Assembly (NCBI RefSeq): GCF_003346715.1
Contig: NZ_QQPQ01000001.1
Coordinates: 1 to 64,000 of the forward strand
DNA from: Oceanispirochaeta sp. M1
Lineage (GTDB): Bacteria > Spirochaetota > Spirochaetia > DSM-2461
Direction of reading: 5' to 3'
Length of the DNA stretch: 64,000 nt
The position numbers and the translations under genes are program-made. This document shows, piece by piece, positions 49,286 to 58,784 of this stretch (its first letter is position 1; each line of letters starts with the position of its first letter). The notes under the pieces were generated by a model. That model saw nothing but the letters and a program-made list of their open reading frames with translations. It searched no databases and was not told the DNA's origin.

Positions 49286-50515
49286 ATGAAACGGTTATTA
49301 GCTCTGAATATTCTGATTTTTTCTTTTCTGCTCCCTTTTTCCATTTTTGGAAATGATTTCCTCCTTATTGTAAATGGTTCAGCAAAGCCGGATGAAAAGC
49401 CTCATTTTATAGGATCTTTCAGCCATCTTCAATTTGAGAAATCATCCGGTCACAGGTCATCAGGATCACCGGCAGAATCCATTCCTCAATACACTTTTCA
49501 GCCCCGTAATTCCTTGACTCATAATGACAGGAATCACATCTTTTTAATTGAAGAAGAGGAATCCATTTATGAAGTGGAAGCTAATCTTGTCTATGGTGAT
49601 AAAGACAGCCGTTGCCTGATCTATATGGAGAAAGGATCTAAGTTTGATAATTTTTCCCAATGGGAGATGATCGGCCGTTTCTTTGATCGTAGAATAAGCA
49701 GCAGAATGGATCGCTCCTTCGGCACTCCCAGCGATATTGATAAGAACGGTAAGACTGTCATTCTCTACTACTCTTTTCTGGATGATACGATGCTGGGTTA
49801 TTTCAGTTCCGGTGATCTTGAGAGTATAAATCATATGGAGAGTTCCAATGAGATGGAGATCCTCTACATGAATATTGAATATGGCAGCCCTGGTTCAAAA
49901 GAAATGATGGAAACCCTCCCCCATGAATATATGCACCTTATAAATTATACCAACAGGCAGAAACACGGTTATTCAGAGATGGATCTCTGGATGGATGAAG
50001 GTCTGGCAGAGAGTGCTACAGAATTTGTAATGAGGAGAGTCATTGATTCAAATCTGGAAGTATTCAGTGACAGCTCATATTCTCCCTGGACGGGAACAGC
50101 ACTCTGTACCTGGGAGGAGAGGGATGAGGATTACGCTTTAAGTTATCTCTTTATGCAGTATTTAAAAATACAGGCGGGAACCAGTGATATATTCAGAAAA
50201 ATGATTAACCATCCTCAGGGTACTGCTCACAGTCTTCCCAAGATAATGAAGGAGTATGTACCGGAATTCGACAGCTTTCACAATATTCTCAAAAGCTTCT
50301 ACCTGGCTCTTATATTGAAGGAAGATGAAGGGATATACGGTTTTAAGTCTATGAATAAGATATATGATTTTCAACCTGAATATGCCGATTCCAATTTCAA
50401 AGGATACCTATACCCTGGAGGAGCGGTCTATCTCCCCCTACCAGAAGGGGATATTAATATAACGGTCCCTTCCTCAAAACATATAATGGTCATTGACAGC
50501 CGCGATTACAGGTAG
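49286..50515 (+). CDS. Exported M30-like (hyicolysin family) metallopeptidase
   Basis: A 409-residue protein. The start is the ATG at 49286, which gives a good signal peptide (MKRLLALNILIFSFLLPFSI then FGNDF); an in-frame GTG at 49268 is an alternative. The zinc motif is LPHEYMHLINY (HEYMH, His213 and His217) followed by WMDEGLAESATEF with the expected third-ligand Glu, as in peptidase family M30. No outer-membrane barrel is present, so it is likely periplasmic or secreted. It is divergent from the larger HExxH protein at 46.4-49.1 kb with 164 bases between the starts, suggesting joint control. Confidence 0.85.
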   Translation: MKRLLALNILIFSFLLPFSIFGNDFLLIVNGSAKPDEKPHFIGSFSHLQFEKSSGHRSSGSPAESIPQYTFQPRNSLTHNDRNHIFLIEEEESIYEVEANLVYGDKDSRCLIYMEKGSKFDNFSQWEMIGRFFDRRISSRMDRSFGTPSDIDKNGKTVILYYSFLDDTMLGYFSSGDLESINHMESSNEMEILYMNIEYGSPGSKEMMETLPHEYMHLINYTNRQKHGYSEMDLWMDEGLAESATEFVMRRVIDSNLEVFSDSSYSPWTGTALCTWEERDEDYALSYLFMQYLKIQAGTSDIFRKMINHPQGTAHSLPKIMKEYVPEFDSFHNILKSFYLALILKEDEGIYGFKSMNKIYDFQPEYADSNFKGYLYPGGAVYLPLPEGDINITVPSSKHIMVIDSRDYR

Positions 50516-50675
50516 CTGAAACAATGACTGCTGTCAGAGTCTTCTTCAAGGTAGAATATATGGAGAGATCGCTCTTGTTCTGAGCTGGAATTGATAGTGA
50601 TTGAATATGTGTTTATTGATTCAATATTATGATATATTTTTTTTATTATTTAAAAAATATGGATGTTGACTGTTA

Positions 50676-52442
50676 ATGACTAATAAAAAAAATGTAATAC
50701 TATTCTTTTTCTGTATTAATGCCGTGACAATTTACTCTGAGGTCAATGTATCTCACCGTTTTTTGATTCTTCACTCTTACTCATCTAAAAACTCATGGTC
50801 CCATAATATCAATAATGGAATCCTTGATACCCTTAAACAGGACTTTCCGGAGGCCTGTTATAATGTGGAATTTATGGATACACAGTTTTCAAAAAGCAAA
50901 TATTTCTATGATGCTTTTTATAAATTGATAACTGATAAATATAGATGGATGAAATTTGACGGCATAATTGTATCAGATGACAATGCCCTTCATTTCATAA
51001 TGAAGTATGGGAATCAAGGTTTTCCAGCTGTTCCTGTTATCGCCTGTGGGATCAATGATTATAATTATGAATTTCAGAATCCAAATTTGAAGAGTATCAT
51101 ACTGGAAAGGCCGGATTACTGGGGAAATCTGCATCAGATCCTAAAAATATTTCCAGAGACAGCTTCTATTCATCTCATACTTGGTTCCGATTTAGCAGAT
51201 AAAACTTATCAGAATTTTAAGTTGTTACAAGAGAAATCCTATAGCAGTTCCATTGATTTTTCTATTATGACTCATCGCTGTTTCCCCAAATTGAAGAACT
51301 CAGTTGCTTGTCTACCAGATAACAGTGTGTTGTTTCTGGCTCCCTATTCAATTGATGGCAGAAATAATCTCTACTCAGAAGGAAAAGCAGAGCAGGAGCT
51401 TTCCGATATTTCGAATAATCCTATCTTTGTCGGATGGGATAACCAATTAGGTACAGGGGTTCTCGGGGGCAGTGTCATTGATTCGTATCGAATGGGAACT
51501 GTGGCCATGAAAACAATGACCGGGTACCTTCTGGAAGGTAAAGCGAAACAGTTTATTACCAATTATGAAGATATGTATAAAACAATTTATGACTATGAAG
51601 TTTTAAGTAAATTCGGCATAGATTCATCATTACTGCCTGATGATGCGATCCTTATTAATAAAGAGCCTTCTTTTCTATATATACATGGGCTTTCTTTTGC
51701 TTTGGTTATTTTAATATTCGTCCTGCTTGGGCAGTTTTTGTATACCACCGTCAGGGGGCTGAAAAGGGTGAAAATCATTAATGTTCAGAAAGAAGAAATT
51801 ATCCAACTTGGAGAAGAATTCATAGAAACTCAGAATCAGATTATTACAACCCTGGGTGAAGTTATCGAGAAAAGATCTAAAGAAACCAGCACTCATGTTA
51901 AAAGGGTTTCAGAAATATCCGGATTTATTGCCTGGAAACTGGGGATGTCTGAAGATCATATTCAGAATTTGAAAGCAGCATCCCCTTTGCATGATATTGG
52001 AAAAATCGGTATTCCGGACAGTATTCTTCAAAAGCCCGGAAAGCTGACGCCTGAAGAATTTGAAATCATAAAGACACATACAACCATTGGCCGGGATATT
52101 CTTTCAAACTCAGATAGGATCTTGTTTCAAACCGCTCGAACCATAGCCTATTCCCACCATGAATTCTGGGATGGTACAGGCTATCCTGATGGATTGCAGG
52201 GATATGAAATCCCTTTGCTGGCCAGAATTACAGCAGTAGCAGATGTCTATGATGCTCTTATTTCAAATCGTCACTATAAGAAGGGCTGGGATCAGCCTCG
52301 TGTATTAAAATACTTGAAGAGAGAAAGTGGTAAACAATTTGATCCAATACTGGTTAAGGTCTTCCTGGAAAACATTGATGAGATCAATAGAATCAATATT
52401 GAAGTTGATAGCCAGTATGCTGCCCCTACAGAGACTAAATAG
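50676..52442 (+). CDS. HD-GYP phosphodiesterase with ABC-type substrate-binding sensor
   Basis: A 588-residue membrane protein. The N-terminal ~320 residues after a signal anchor (NVILFFFCINAVTIYSEV) resemble ABC substrate-binding/TrpX-like domains (LHSYSSKNSWSHNINNGILD, FDGIIVSDDNALHF), placed in the periplasm. A transmembrane helix lies near 342-362, then a short coiled coil and an HD-GYP domain: HDIGKIGIPDSILQKPGKLT, the HHEFWDGTGYPDGL motif and ARITAVADVYDAL are intact. It should hydrolyse cyclic di-GMP in response to a periplasmic ligand. An 85-base gap leads to a GGDEF gene of opposite activity. Confidence 0.92.
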   Translation: MTNKKNVILFFFCINAVTIYSEVNVSHRFLILHSYSSKNSWSHNINNGILDTLKQDFPEACYNVEFMDTQFSKSKYFYDAFYKLITDKYRWMKFDGIIVSDDNALHFIMKYGNQGFPAVPVIACGINDYNYEFQNPNLKSIILERPDYWGNLHQILKIFPETASIHLILGSDLADKTYQNFKLLQEKSYSSSIDFSIMTHRCFPKLKNSVACLPDNSVLFLAPYSIDGRNNLYSEGKAEQELSDISNNPIFVGWDNQLGTGVLGGSVIDSYRMGTVAMKTMTGYLLEGKAKQFITNYEDMYKTIYDYEVLSKFGIDSSLLPDDAILINKEPSFLYIHGLSFALVILIFVLLGQFLYTTVRGLKRVKIINVQKEEIIQLGEEFIETQNQIITTLGEVIEKRSKETSTHVKRVSEISGFIAWKLGMSEDHIQNLKAASPLHDIGKIGIPDSILQKPGKLTPEEFEIIKTHTTIGRDILSNSDRILFQTARTIAYSHHEFWDGTGYPDGLQGYEIPLLARITAVADVYDALISNRHYKKGWDQPRVLKYLKRESGKQFDPILVKVFLENIDEINRINIEVDSQYAAPTETK

Positions 52443-52527
52443 ATTTGATGCATGGCAACGGTCTGGAAACAGAGAAACTCGTAATGCTGTTTAAATTATG
52501 TTATTATTTTAAAATTCAGGAGTTGAT

Positions 52528-53601
52528 ATGAGTGAAACTGATATTAATGACCAGCTGAATGATCTGGTGCGGCTTTCATTTCTTACGGAGATGGGAAAGG
52601 CAATCAGCTCATCCAGTACAGTCAATAAAACAATGCATGCTGTGATGAAGCATGTCGGAATAATATTTGCGCCCACATACTGGTCACTGCTGTTGCGTAA
52701 TCCTAAAACGGGGACATTGAAATTTGAAATTGTTGTCGGAAGTGGAGTGGAGCAGATGCGGGGGCAGACCATACCCTGTGGTCAGGGCATTGTAGGCTGG
52801 ATAGCAGAAAACGGTGAAGCCCTGATAGTCGAAGATGTCAAACGTGATAAGCGCTTCTCTTCGGATATGGATGAATTGAATCATTTTAATACAGAGTCCA
52901 TTATCGGAGTTCCTCTGAAAAATGGAAAAAGAGTTTTTGGGGTCATTGAACTTATCAATAAGATTGATGGAAAGCCCTTTACAGCACTGGAACTGCAGCT
53001 GTTAACTACAATCGCCGACTTTGCAGCCATTGCCATAGAAAAAGCCTATTATATGAAAGCCCTTAAAAGGATTGCCACAGTAGATTCTCTGACAGGGCTA
53101 AATAATCGCCGTAGTTTCATCAGATATTATGAGAAAGAATCTGATCGCTGTAAAAGGACTGAACGTTTCTTCTCTGTGATGATGATTGATATAGATGGTT
53201 TTAAGAAGATTAATGATAATTTCGGCCATAAAAAAGGTGATAGTGTATTGATTTCAGTAGCAGATTTCCTTCGTGAACATCTCAGGGCTGCTGATATGCC
53301 CTGCCGCTATGGGGGAGATGAGTTTGCTATTCTATTGCCTGATACTGTCTTACATGATGCTGAACTGCTCAAGACCCGCCTGCTTTCAAAGCTTGATGAT
53401 ATGAATAAAAAACAAACCATACAGATAGGACTCAGTATAGGGGTTTATGAATCAGACGGCAGGAGTCTCAACGAGATAATGCATATGGCCGATATGAATA
53501 TGTATAAGGAAAAAAATAGAAAATCCGAGATGACAATCTCTGATATGCCCGAGCACCTTGAGGAAATTATTGAGTCGGAAGATAACGAAATCCAACAATG
53601 A
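52528..53601 (+). CDS. GAF-GGDEF diguanylate cyclase
   Basis: A 357-residue soluble protein. Residues ~15-170 form a GAF domain (IPCGQGIVGWIAENGEAL, IIGVPLKNGKRVFGVIELIN), and ~185-345 a GGDEF domain. The active-site motif GGDEF is intact in RYGGDEFAILLP, and an inhibitory I-site RxxD (RAAD) stands five residues ahead. It should make cyclic di-GMP under control of a small-molecule signal, opposite to the HD-GYP protein just upstream. Ribosome site CAGGAG lies eight bases before the ATG. Confidence 0.94.
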   Translation: MSETDINDQLNDLVRLSFLTEMGKAISSSSTVNKTMHAVMKHVGIIFAPTYWSLLLRNPKTGTLKFEIVVGSGVEQMRGQTIPCGQGIVGWIAENGEALIVEDVKRDKRFSSDMDELNHFNTESIIGVPLKNGKRVFGVIELINKIDGKPFTALELQLLTTIADFAAIAIEKAYYMKALKRIATVDSLTGLNNRRSFIRYYEKESDRCKRTERFFSVMMIDIDGFKKINDNFGHKKGDSVLISVADFLREHLRAADMPCRYGGDEFAILLPDTVLHDAELLKTRLLSKLDDMNKKQTIQIGLSIGVYESDGRSLNEIMHMADMNMYKEKNRKSEMTISDMPEHLEEIIESEDNEIQQ

Positions 53602-53621
53602 TATCCCTGAATGAATTACTG

Positions 53622-54299
53622 TCAGGGGTATTTATACCCGGCGGTAGGTATTGTGATAATCAGGCTGGGATGGACCGGGTCATCTTCAATTTTTTTTCTC
53701 AGCTGAGATATGAATTGATCCAGAGAGCGGGAGCTGGGAAGGTATTCCATTCCCCAGCCATAATCGTATAACTGGTCCCGGCTGAGTACTTTTCCCTTAT
53801 TCTGATGAAAGTAGTTAAGCAGTTTCATTTCTCTGGGAGAAAACTCAATTTCCCTGCCCTGAACTGTGCCCGTCAATGTTTCCGGGCTTATGGTTATCTC
53901 CCCGAAGGGGAAACTTTCTCCTTCTGTTTCTGCGGCAGGGGTGCTTCTTCTTAAGACTGCCTTTACCCGGGCAATCACTTCTCTCACACCAAATGGTTTT
54001 ACAATATAGTCATCAGCACCCAGTTCCAGGCCCACAACCTTATCAATCTCTTCTGTCTTGGCACTTATGAAAATAACAGGAACCTGCTGATTCTGCTTCC
54101 TTATTTTTTTACACAGATCATAGCCGTTAACAATGGGCATCATTATATCCAGACAGAGAAGATCCGGCTGCTCTCTGAGATAAAGCTCATATGCCTCCTC
54201 TCCATTCTCTGCACATACGGTTTCATAACCCTCACCCTTGAGGATCTCCTGTAGACCCATCCTTGTGTATAGATCATCTTCGGCAATCAGTATTTTCAA
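53622..54299 (-). CDS. OmpR/PhoB-family response regulator
   Basis: A 225-residue regulator: receiver (1-118; AEDD, LLCLDIMMPIV with the phospho-acceptor Asp, and IVKPFGVREV) and a C-terminal winged helix (FSPREMKLLNYFHQNKGKVL; SLDQFISQLRKKIEDD). The start overlaps the kinase stop by 4 bases. It ends the VWA-kinase-regulator operon and is convergent with the GGDEF gene 20 bases away. Confidence 0.94.
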   Translation of the reverse strand: MKILIAEDDLYTRMGLQEILKGEGYETVCAENGEEAYELYLREQPDLLCLDIMMPIVNGYDLCKKIRKQNQQVPVIFISAKTEEIDKVVGLELGADDYIVKPFGVREVIARVKAVLRRSTPAAETEGESFPFGEITISPETLTGTVQGREIEFSPREMKLLNYFHQNKGKVLSRDQLYDYGWGMEYLPSSRSLDQFISQLRKKIEDDPVHPSLIITIPTAGYKYP

Positions 54300-55828
54300 T
54301 TGTTAACTTCCTTGATGGGTATGGTCAGAGAAAAACAGGCACCAGTCGTCGATTTCTCCAGTTTAAGAATTGAACCCGATTCTACTGCCAGTGTTCTGGC
54401 AATGGACAGTCCGATGCCTGTACCTGAGCTGTTCTGGGATAATGAATTATCTATGCGGTAGAAGGGTTGAAATATATTGTTCTTCTCTGAGTCCCCTATC
54501 CCGGGGCCTTTGTCGCTGATAAGTATGGTACAGTTTTTTTCATCCACTTCAGTCCTAATGCCCAGGTATTTTCCAGACCTGCCGTATTTGATGGAATTAC
54601 CAATGAGATTTACAAGAATCTGTTCTACCATATCCCTGTCTGTCTCTATCAGGGGGAGTTCGATTTCTTCAAATTCATAGAGTATGGCGTGTTCTTTCAG
54701 TAGAGGTTTGAATTTATTAAGGGTCTCTGTTATCAGATTATTAATATCTGTTTTCTCAATATTTTTCTTCAGTTCACCCCGTTCTCCTCTACTGAATGTC
54801 AGGACATTATTGATCATTCTGCCCAGTCTGCTCCCTTCCTGAACAATGACATCGAGATAGGCCTGTTCCTTCGGTTCTGTAAGCAGATTCTGTAATAATT
54901 CTGAGTAGAGTCTGATATTTGTCAGGGGCGTTTTCAGCTCATGGGACACCTGATTCACAAAACTTACCTGGTTCCGGGCTATTCTCATTTCTCTTGTGTT
55001 TTCTCTGTAAAAATAGATAGCCAGTAAAAGCATGAGAATTGTGAACAGTGCTATGACAGGAATCATGGAAAAGGCGCTTAGATCTGTTTCACTGTTAATT
55101 GCCGGATTGTGGTAATAGAACAGCCGCCAGGAACCAAGGGGTTCCTTGAGAGAATACTCCTGCAGGGGCTCAACCGTCTCACCGACACTGTAATCTCCCC
55201 ATTGATACAATACATCTCCCCTGGCATCGGTCAGTTGGATTCTGAAGCTTTCATCTGTCCCCTGTGCTACGGGCAGAACATTGATCAGCTGGGATATAAG
55301 GGCATATCGTTCAATAAGGAACCCTTTTACAGTTCCCTCTTCAATTCGGTAGGATATGAAGTTGATTCCATCTCCCATAAACCAGGTGTACCAGTGAGAT
55401 TCAATAGATCTATTTTCAGAATGAGAAGAACGGGCGCGCAGGTTGGAAGCCAGTTCCATGCCCTCCGCTTCAATAATGAAATCATTTTCCCGCTCACTGA
55501 TTTCTCCCTCTTTGAGGGGATATAGAAAGGTATTGGAAGAATCAATAATGAAGGCCTGCCTCACAAGCCTCTTGCTGTTCATCTCATTCCGCAGTTCCTG
55601 GTGGGGAAGGGACGGATCAAGGAGAGTCTCGTTCAACTCTGTCTCAATCTGATTAAGGCGGTTCTGGAGCAGGCGGGCATTGCTTAAAAGAACTGCCGCA
55701 GCCTCTTCCTGATGCTCAGTGATAATCTGCTGTTTCGTACCCCTATAGCTTGAAACAGCCATCACCGTCATGACGGTGATGGGCATAAATATAATGAGTA
55801 TGAATGTAAGAAGGAGCCTTCTTTTCAC
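54296..55828 (-). CDS. Sensor histidine kinase of the VWA operon
   Basis: A 510-residue kinase with transmembrane helices at about 5-26 and 255-273 around a ~230-residue periplasmic sensor domain of no recognised family. No clear HAMP is seen; the H box follows soon (VSHELKTPLTNIRLYSELL), then the ATPase motifs NLIGNSIKYGRSG, DKGPGIG and GTGIGLSIARTLA. It overlaps the OmpR-type regulator gene and lies 9 bases after the VWA gene, so all three are surely one operon. Confidence 0.93.
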   Translation of the reverse strand: MKRRLLLTFILIIFMPITVMTVMAVSSYRGTKQQIITEHQEEAAAVLLSNARLLQNRLNQIETELNETLLDPSLPHQELRNEMNSKRLVRQAFIIDSSNTFLYPLKEGEISERENDFIIEAEGMELASNLRARSSHSENRSIESHWYTWFMGDGINFISYRIEEGTVKGFLIERYALISQLINVLPVAQGTDESFRIQLTDARGDVLYQWGDYSVGETVEPLQEYSLKEPLGSWRLFYYHNPAINSETDLSAFSMIPVIALFTILMLLLAIYFYRENTREMRIARNQVSFVNQVSHELKTPLTNIRLYSELLQNLLTEPKEQAYLDVIVQEGSRLGRMINNVLTFSRGERGELKKNIEKTDINNLITETLNKFKPLLKEHAILYEFEEIELPLIETDRDMVEQILVNLIGNSIKYGRSGKYLGIRTEVDEKNCTILISDKGPGIGDSEKNNIFQPFYRIDNSLSQNSSGTGIGLSIARTLAVESGSILKLEKSTTGACFSLTIPIKEVNN

Positions 55829-55837
55829 TTATTCCCC

Positions 55838-57163
55838 TTAATAACTCTGCTGGTTCTGCAGCTCAAACTGGTCATCTTTCATTTTCTTTCTTGTGGCATT
55901 CCACTGCTCTTCATCGTCTATGGATTCTGCATCTTCCTCGTACTCGGCTCCATAACCGGCCAGTTCCGGTGCTGACAATATTTCTGACTGTTCCTTAAGA
56001 TAATCCGAACTGGCATTGAGGACAGCTTTTGCTTCTTCAATGTTTCCCTCATCCCTTAAACGGAGAGCTTCTTCACTCTTTTCCGCTGCAATCTGGGTTA
56101 CCACATTCACCATTGCTTCTCTATCTATATTGTCTTCCACAACTTTATCGTTTCTTGTGAAAGTGATGACTCCGGAACCTGTGAGGGTCTCTTTTTTTCT
56201 TGTGGCCATATTGGAGTAAGTCATCTGTACATCGGCTATGTCCACAGATTCTCCTTCTGCAAAAGGATCCACTTCCACTTCTATCAGAAAATACTTTTCC
56301 TGATTACTGTAAAGCTGGTTCAAAGAAGTATAGACCTTATTACCTATGACATCAGCTTCTCTTCCCAGAATCCTTACGGGGTGAAATCCCTCTTTACACT
56401 CTATCTCAATAGTAACATCCTGAGCGACTACAGACAGAATATCTTTAAACTCATACTCAAAGATTCTGCTGAGGTCTCTTGAGTTTTCTACAAATGCATG
56501 GTTCCCGTCACTCTTCTGAGCCAGGCGGGTCATAAGGTCTTCATTGTATCCTAATCCCAACCCTATGGTTGTGACAGATATTCCGATTCTTTTCAGCGAG
56601 GAACCCAGGTCTCCCAGGGCTGCAGGACTTTCAGGGCCTACATTGGCCAGACCGTCGGAAAGAAGAATAACCCTGTTCACCTTATTCCTGTCAAGGAATT
56701 TTTCAAGTTCATCGGCACCCTTGCTGACACCCGCAAACAGTGCTGTGCTGCCTCCCGATTTAATGGAGGCAATTTTTCTTTTAATAGAGAGTTTATTGCT
56801 GACTTTGGTTGCAGGCAGCAGAACATCTACATAGTCGGAGTAGGTGATAATTGATAAAATATCATTCTCACCCAGAATATCTACGGCCAGCATGGCGGCT
56901 TCGATGGCTTTTTCAATCTTATCACCATCCATGGAGCCCGACTTGTCCATGACGATCGCAATATTAGAAGCCGTTCGTTCTGTGTTTCCAGTCAGTTCAA
57001 ATCCTGTTAAGCCGACTTTAAGATATGTTTTCTGGTTTTCATCGGCAATCAGCCATGAATTGGTGACAGATACATTGAGCTCAACACTCTGGGCCTGAGC
57101 CATAACAGCAGAAGAAAAAATTACTAGAAGCATAATCCCTTTAATTAATCTGGAAGATTTCAT
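55838..57163 (-). CDS. Exported von Willebrand factor A-domain protein
   Basis: A 441-residue protein with signal peptide (IKGIMLLVIFSSAVMAQAQ) and a VWA domain at ~65-240. The metal-ion-dependent adhesion site is complete: DKSGSM (DxSxS), the Thr in GGSTALFAGV and the Asp in LLSDGLANVG. A C-terminal half (IECKEGFHPVRILGREADVI and on) follows, ending in a charged Glu/Asp-rich tail (EYEEDAESIDDEEQ). It is the first gene of an operon with a kinase and regulator. Periplasmic VWA proteins bind other proteins; a link to the kinase sensor is inferred. Confidence 0.9.
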   Translation of the reverse strand: MKSSRLIKGIMLLVIFSSAVMAQAQSVELNVSVTNSWLIADENQKTYLKVGLTGFELTGNTERTASNIAIVMDKSGSMDGDKIEKAIEAAMLAVDILGENDILSIITYSDYVDVLLPATKVSNKLSIKRKIASIKSGGSTALFAGVSKGADELEKFLDRNKVNRVILLSDGLANVGPESPAALGDLGSSLKRIGISVTTIGLGLGYNEDLMTRLAQKSDGNHAFVENSRDLSRIFEYEFKDILSVVAQDVTIEIECKEGFHPVRILGREADVIGNKVYTSLNQLYSNQEKYFLIEVEVDPFAEGESVDIADVQMTYSNMATRKKETLTGSGVITFTRNDKVVEDNIDREAMVNVVTQIAAEKSEEALRLRDEGNIEEAKAVLNASSDYLKEQSEILSAPELAGYGAEYEEDAESIDDEEQWNATRKKMKDDQFELQNQQSY

Positions 57164-57296
57164 TTTCTTCCCTCCCTCATAATATGAATATACTTCTGAT
57201 TCTATCTGCCTCCTGAGTTCGGCGGCTCAGCTGACTGTAAAAGCTTTGTAAGAAATTTGTAAGGTTCAAATTATACGATGAAAGATCGAGCTCTCT

Positions 57297-58685
57297 TTAA
57301 GTATTCTTATAGGCTGAACATCTGTCCCTAATAGACGAATTGCAGGACTTTTCTGCTTCATTGAAAAGACGTTTTTCATCAATTCCGATGAGTTCTCCCT
57401 CTCTGAAGACTACCTTCCCGTTTATCATTGTGAGGTAGACCTCTCCCGTAACTCCGGCTCTGGCCAGAAGATTTGCCGGATCATGGGTGGTTCCGGCCAT
57501 TTCCAGGCGGGACATATCCACCATAAAAAGGTCCGCAGCTTTTCCTGCTTCCAGGCTGCCCAGATCATTACGTCCCATCATCTTTGCACCATCGGCGCTG
57601 GCGATTTTAAGCATCTGGTAGGGGGACGGGCTGCCACCTCGTTCTTTGCTGTGGAAGCACTGCATCAGGTAAGCCATTCGCAGGCTGTCCAGAAGGTTTG
57701 AACTGTCATTCGTTGCCGAGCCGTCACAGCCCAGGCTCAGCTTCATCCCGGCTTTCTGCATTCCGGGGATATCCAGAATAGGAAACCCTCCCAGAGTGGC
57801 AGGTGCCGGACAGTGAGAAAGCCCTGTGCCGCTGTCTGCCATTATTTTATATTCTTCCGGCAGCAGTTCCCAGCCGTGTGCATACCATACATCGGGTCCT
57901 ATAAAACCAGTCTCTTCGCACCAGTCCAGAGTCCGTTTTCCCCAGCGCTGCAGCATCAGTTCGTTTTCTCCTTCTCCCAGGTGTGTATGGAGAAGGACAT
58001 TCTTGTCTCTGGCAAGTCGAGCAGATTCTATAAATGTCTCTTTGTAACAGTTTATCGGCTGACAGGGTGCTATGACTATCTGACTCATGCTGAAGGGGTC
58101 AGGATTGTGATACAAATCAATCAGCCTTTCACAGTCTGAAAGAAACTCATCCGTGGTTTCAAGCATTTCTGCGGGGATCGTACTGCCTTCTTCCCTGGGG
58201 AGAGTATTGGCTCCACGTCCTGCATGATAGCGGATGCCCAGAAGGGAGGCGGCTTCCATCTGACGGTCCACCAGTTTTTTATCTGTAGTGTTTGGAAAGC
58301 AGTACTGATGGTCAAAAGCTGTCGTACAGCCATGCTTTATAAGATCTGTCATCGCGGTAAGGGAGGAGTAATAGATAGCATCTGAATCTATCATTTTGAA
58401 AATTTCATAAATTTCATTCAGCCACTGAATTACGGTGATATTAGGATAATCCACAGCCATCAGGTTTCTAACGAATGTCTGGAAGAAGTGGTGATGTGTA
58501 TTTACGAGACCCGGATAGATGAACTTGCCTTTACCTGAAATTATATCAGCTTCAGAATCTTCTATATTTTCTTCAATCTTCAGGATCTTCGGTCCCTCGA
58601 TCAGAATATCGCAGTCTTTATAGATATGATCATCAGAATCACAGCTGACAATGGCTGATGCATTTTTAATAATAATTCGTTTCAT
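57297..58685 (-). CDS. Amidohydrolase, 8-oxoguanine deaminase / TrzN-like
   Basis: A 462-residue metal-dependent deaminase of the amidohydrolase superfamily. The ATG at 58685 has AGGAGG seven bases upstream and starts MKRIIIKNASAI; a longer frame is not supported. Metal motifs: NTHHHFFQTFVRN, LHTHLGEGENE, AHGWELLPEE and GLSHCPAPATLGG, then LGCDGSATNDSSN with the catalytic Asp. The HHHFFQT and LGEGENE strings fit the 8-oxoguanine/hydroxyatrazine deaminase group. It is divergent from a TetR gene across a palindromic operator. Confidence 0.9.
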   Translation of the reverse strand: MKRIIIKNASAIVSCDSDDHIYKDCDILIEGPKILKIEENIEDSEADIISGKGKFIYPGLVNTHHHFFQTFVRNLMAVDYPNITVIQWLNEIYEIFKMIDSDAIYYSSLTAMTDLIKHGCTTAFDHQYCFPNTTDKKLVDRQMEAASLLGIRYHAGRGANTLPREEGSTIPAEMLETTDEFLSDCERLIDLYHNPDPFSMSQIVIAPCQPINCYKETFIESARLARDKNVLLHTHLGEGENELMLQRWGKRTLDWCEETGFIGPDVWYAHGWELLPEEYKIMADSGTGLSHCPAPATLGGFPILDIPGMQKAGMKLSLGCDGSATNDSSNLLDSLRMAYLMQCFHSKERGGSPSPYQMLKIASADGAKMMGRNDLGSLEAGKAADLFMVDMSRLEMAGTTHDPANLLARAGVTGEVYLTMINGKVVFREGELIGIDEKRLFNEAEKSCNSSIRDRCSAYKNT

Positions 58686-58755
58686 GTGCTTTCCTCCTGA
58701 TTTATATATTAAACCCTTTGCTTCCTTTAGGTTCAAGAGCTTTGACTTATTTTAA

Positions 58756-58775
58756 TTGACCGATCGATCGGTCAA
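58756..58775. promoter_or_regulatory. Perfect 20-bp palindrome, probable TetR operator
   Basis: TTGACCGATCGATCGGTCAA is an exact palindrome. Its ends read TTGACC on both strands and can serve as -35 boxes for divergent promoters (a TATATT about 17 bases on for the TetR gene). The TetR protein starting 10 bases later is the likely binder, repressing itself and the amidohydrolase. Confidence 0.85.
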
Positions 58776-58784
58776 GTGTATATT

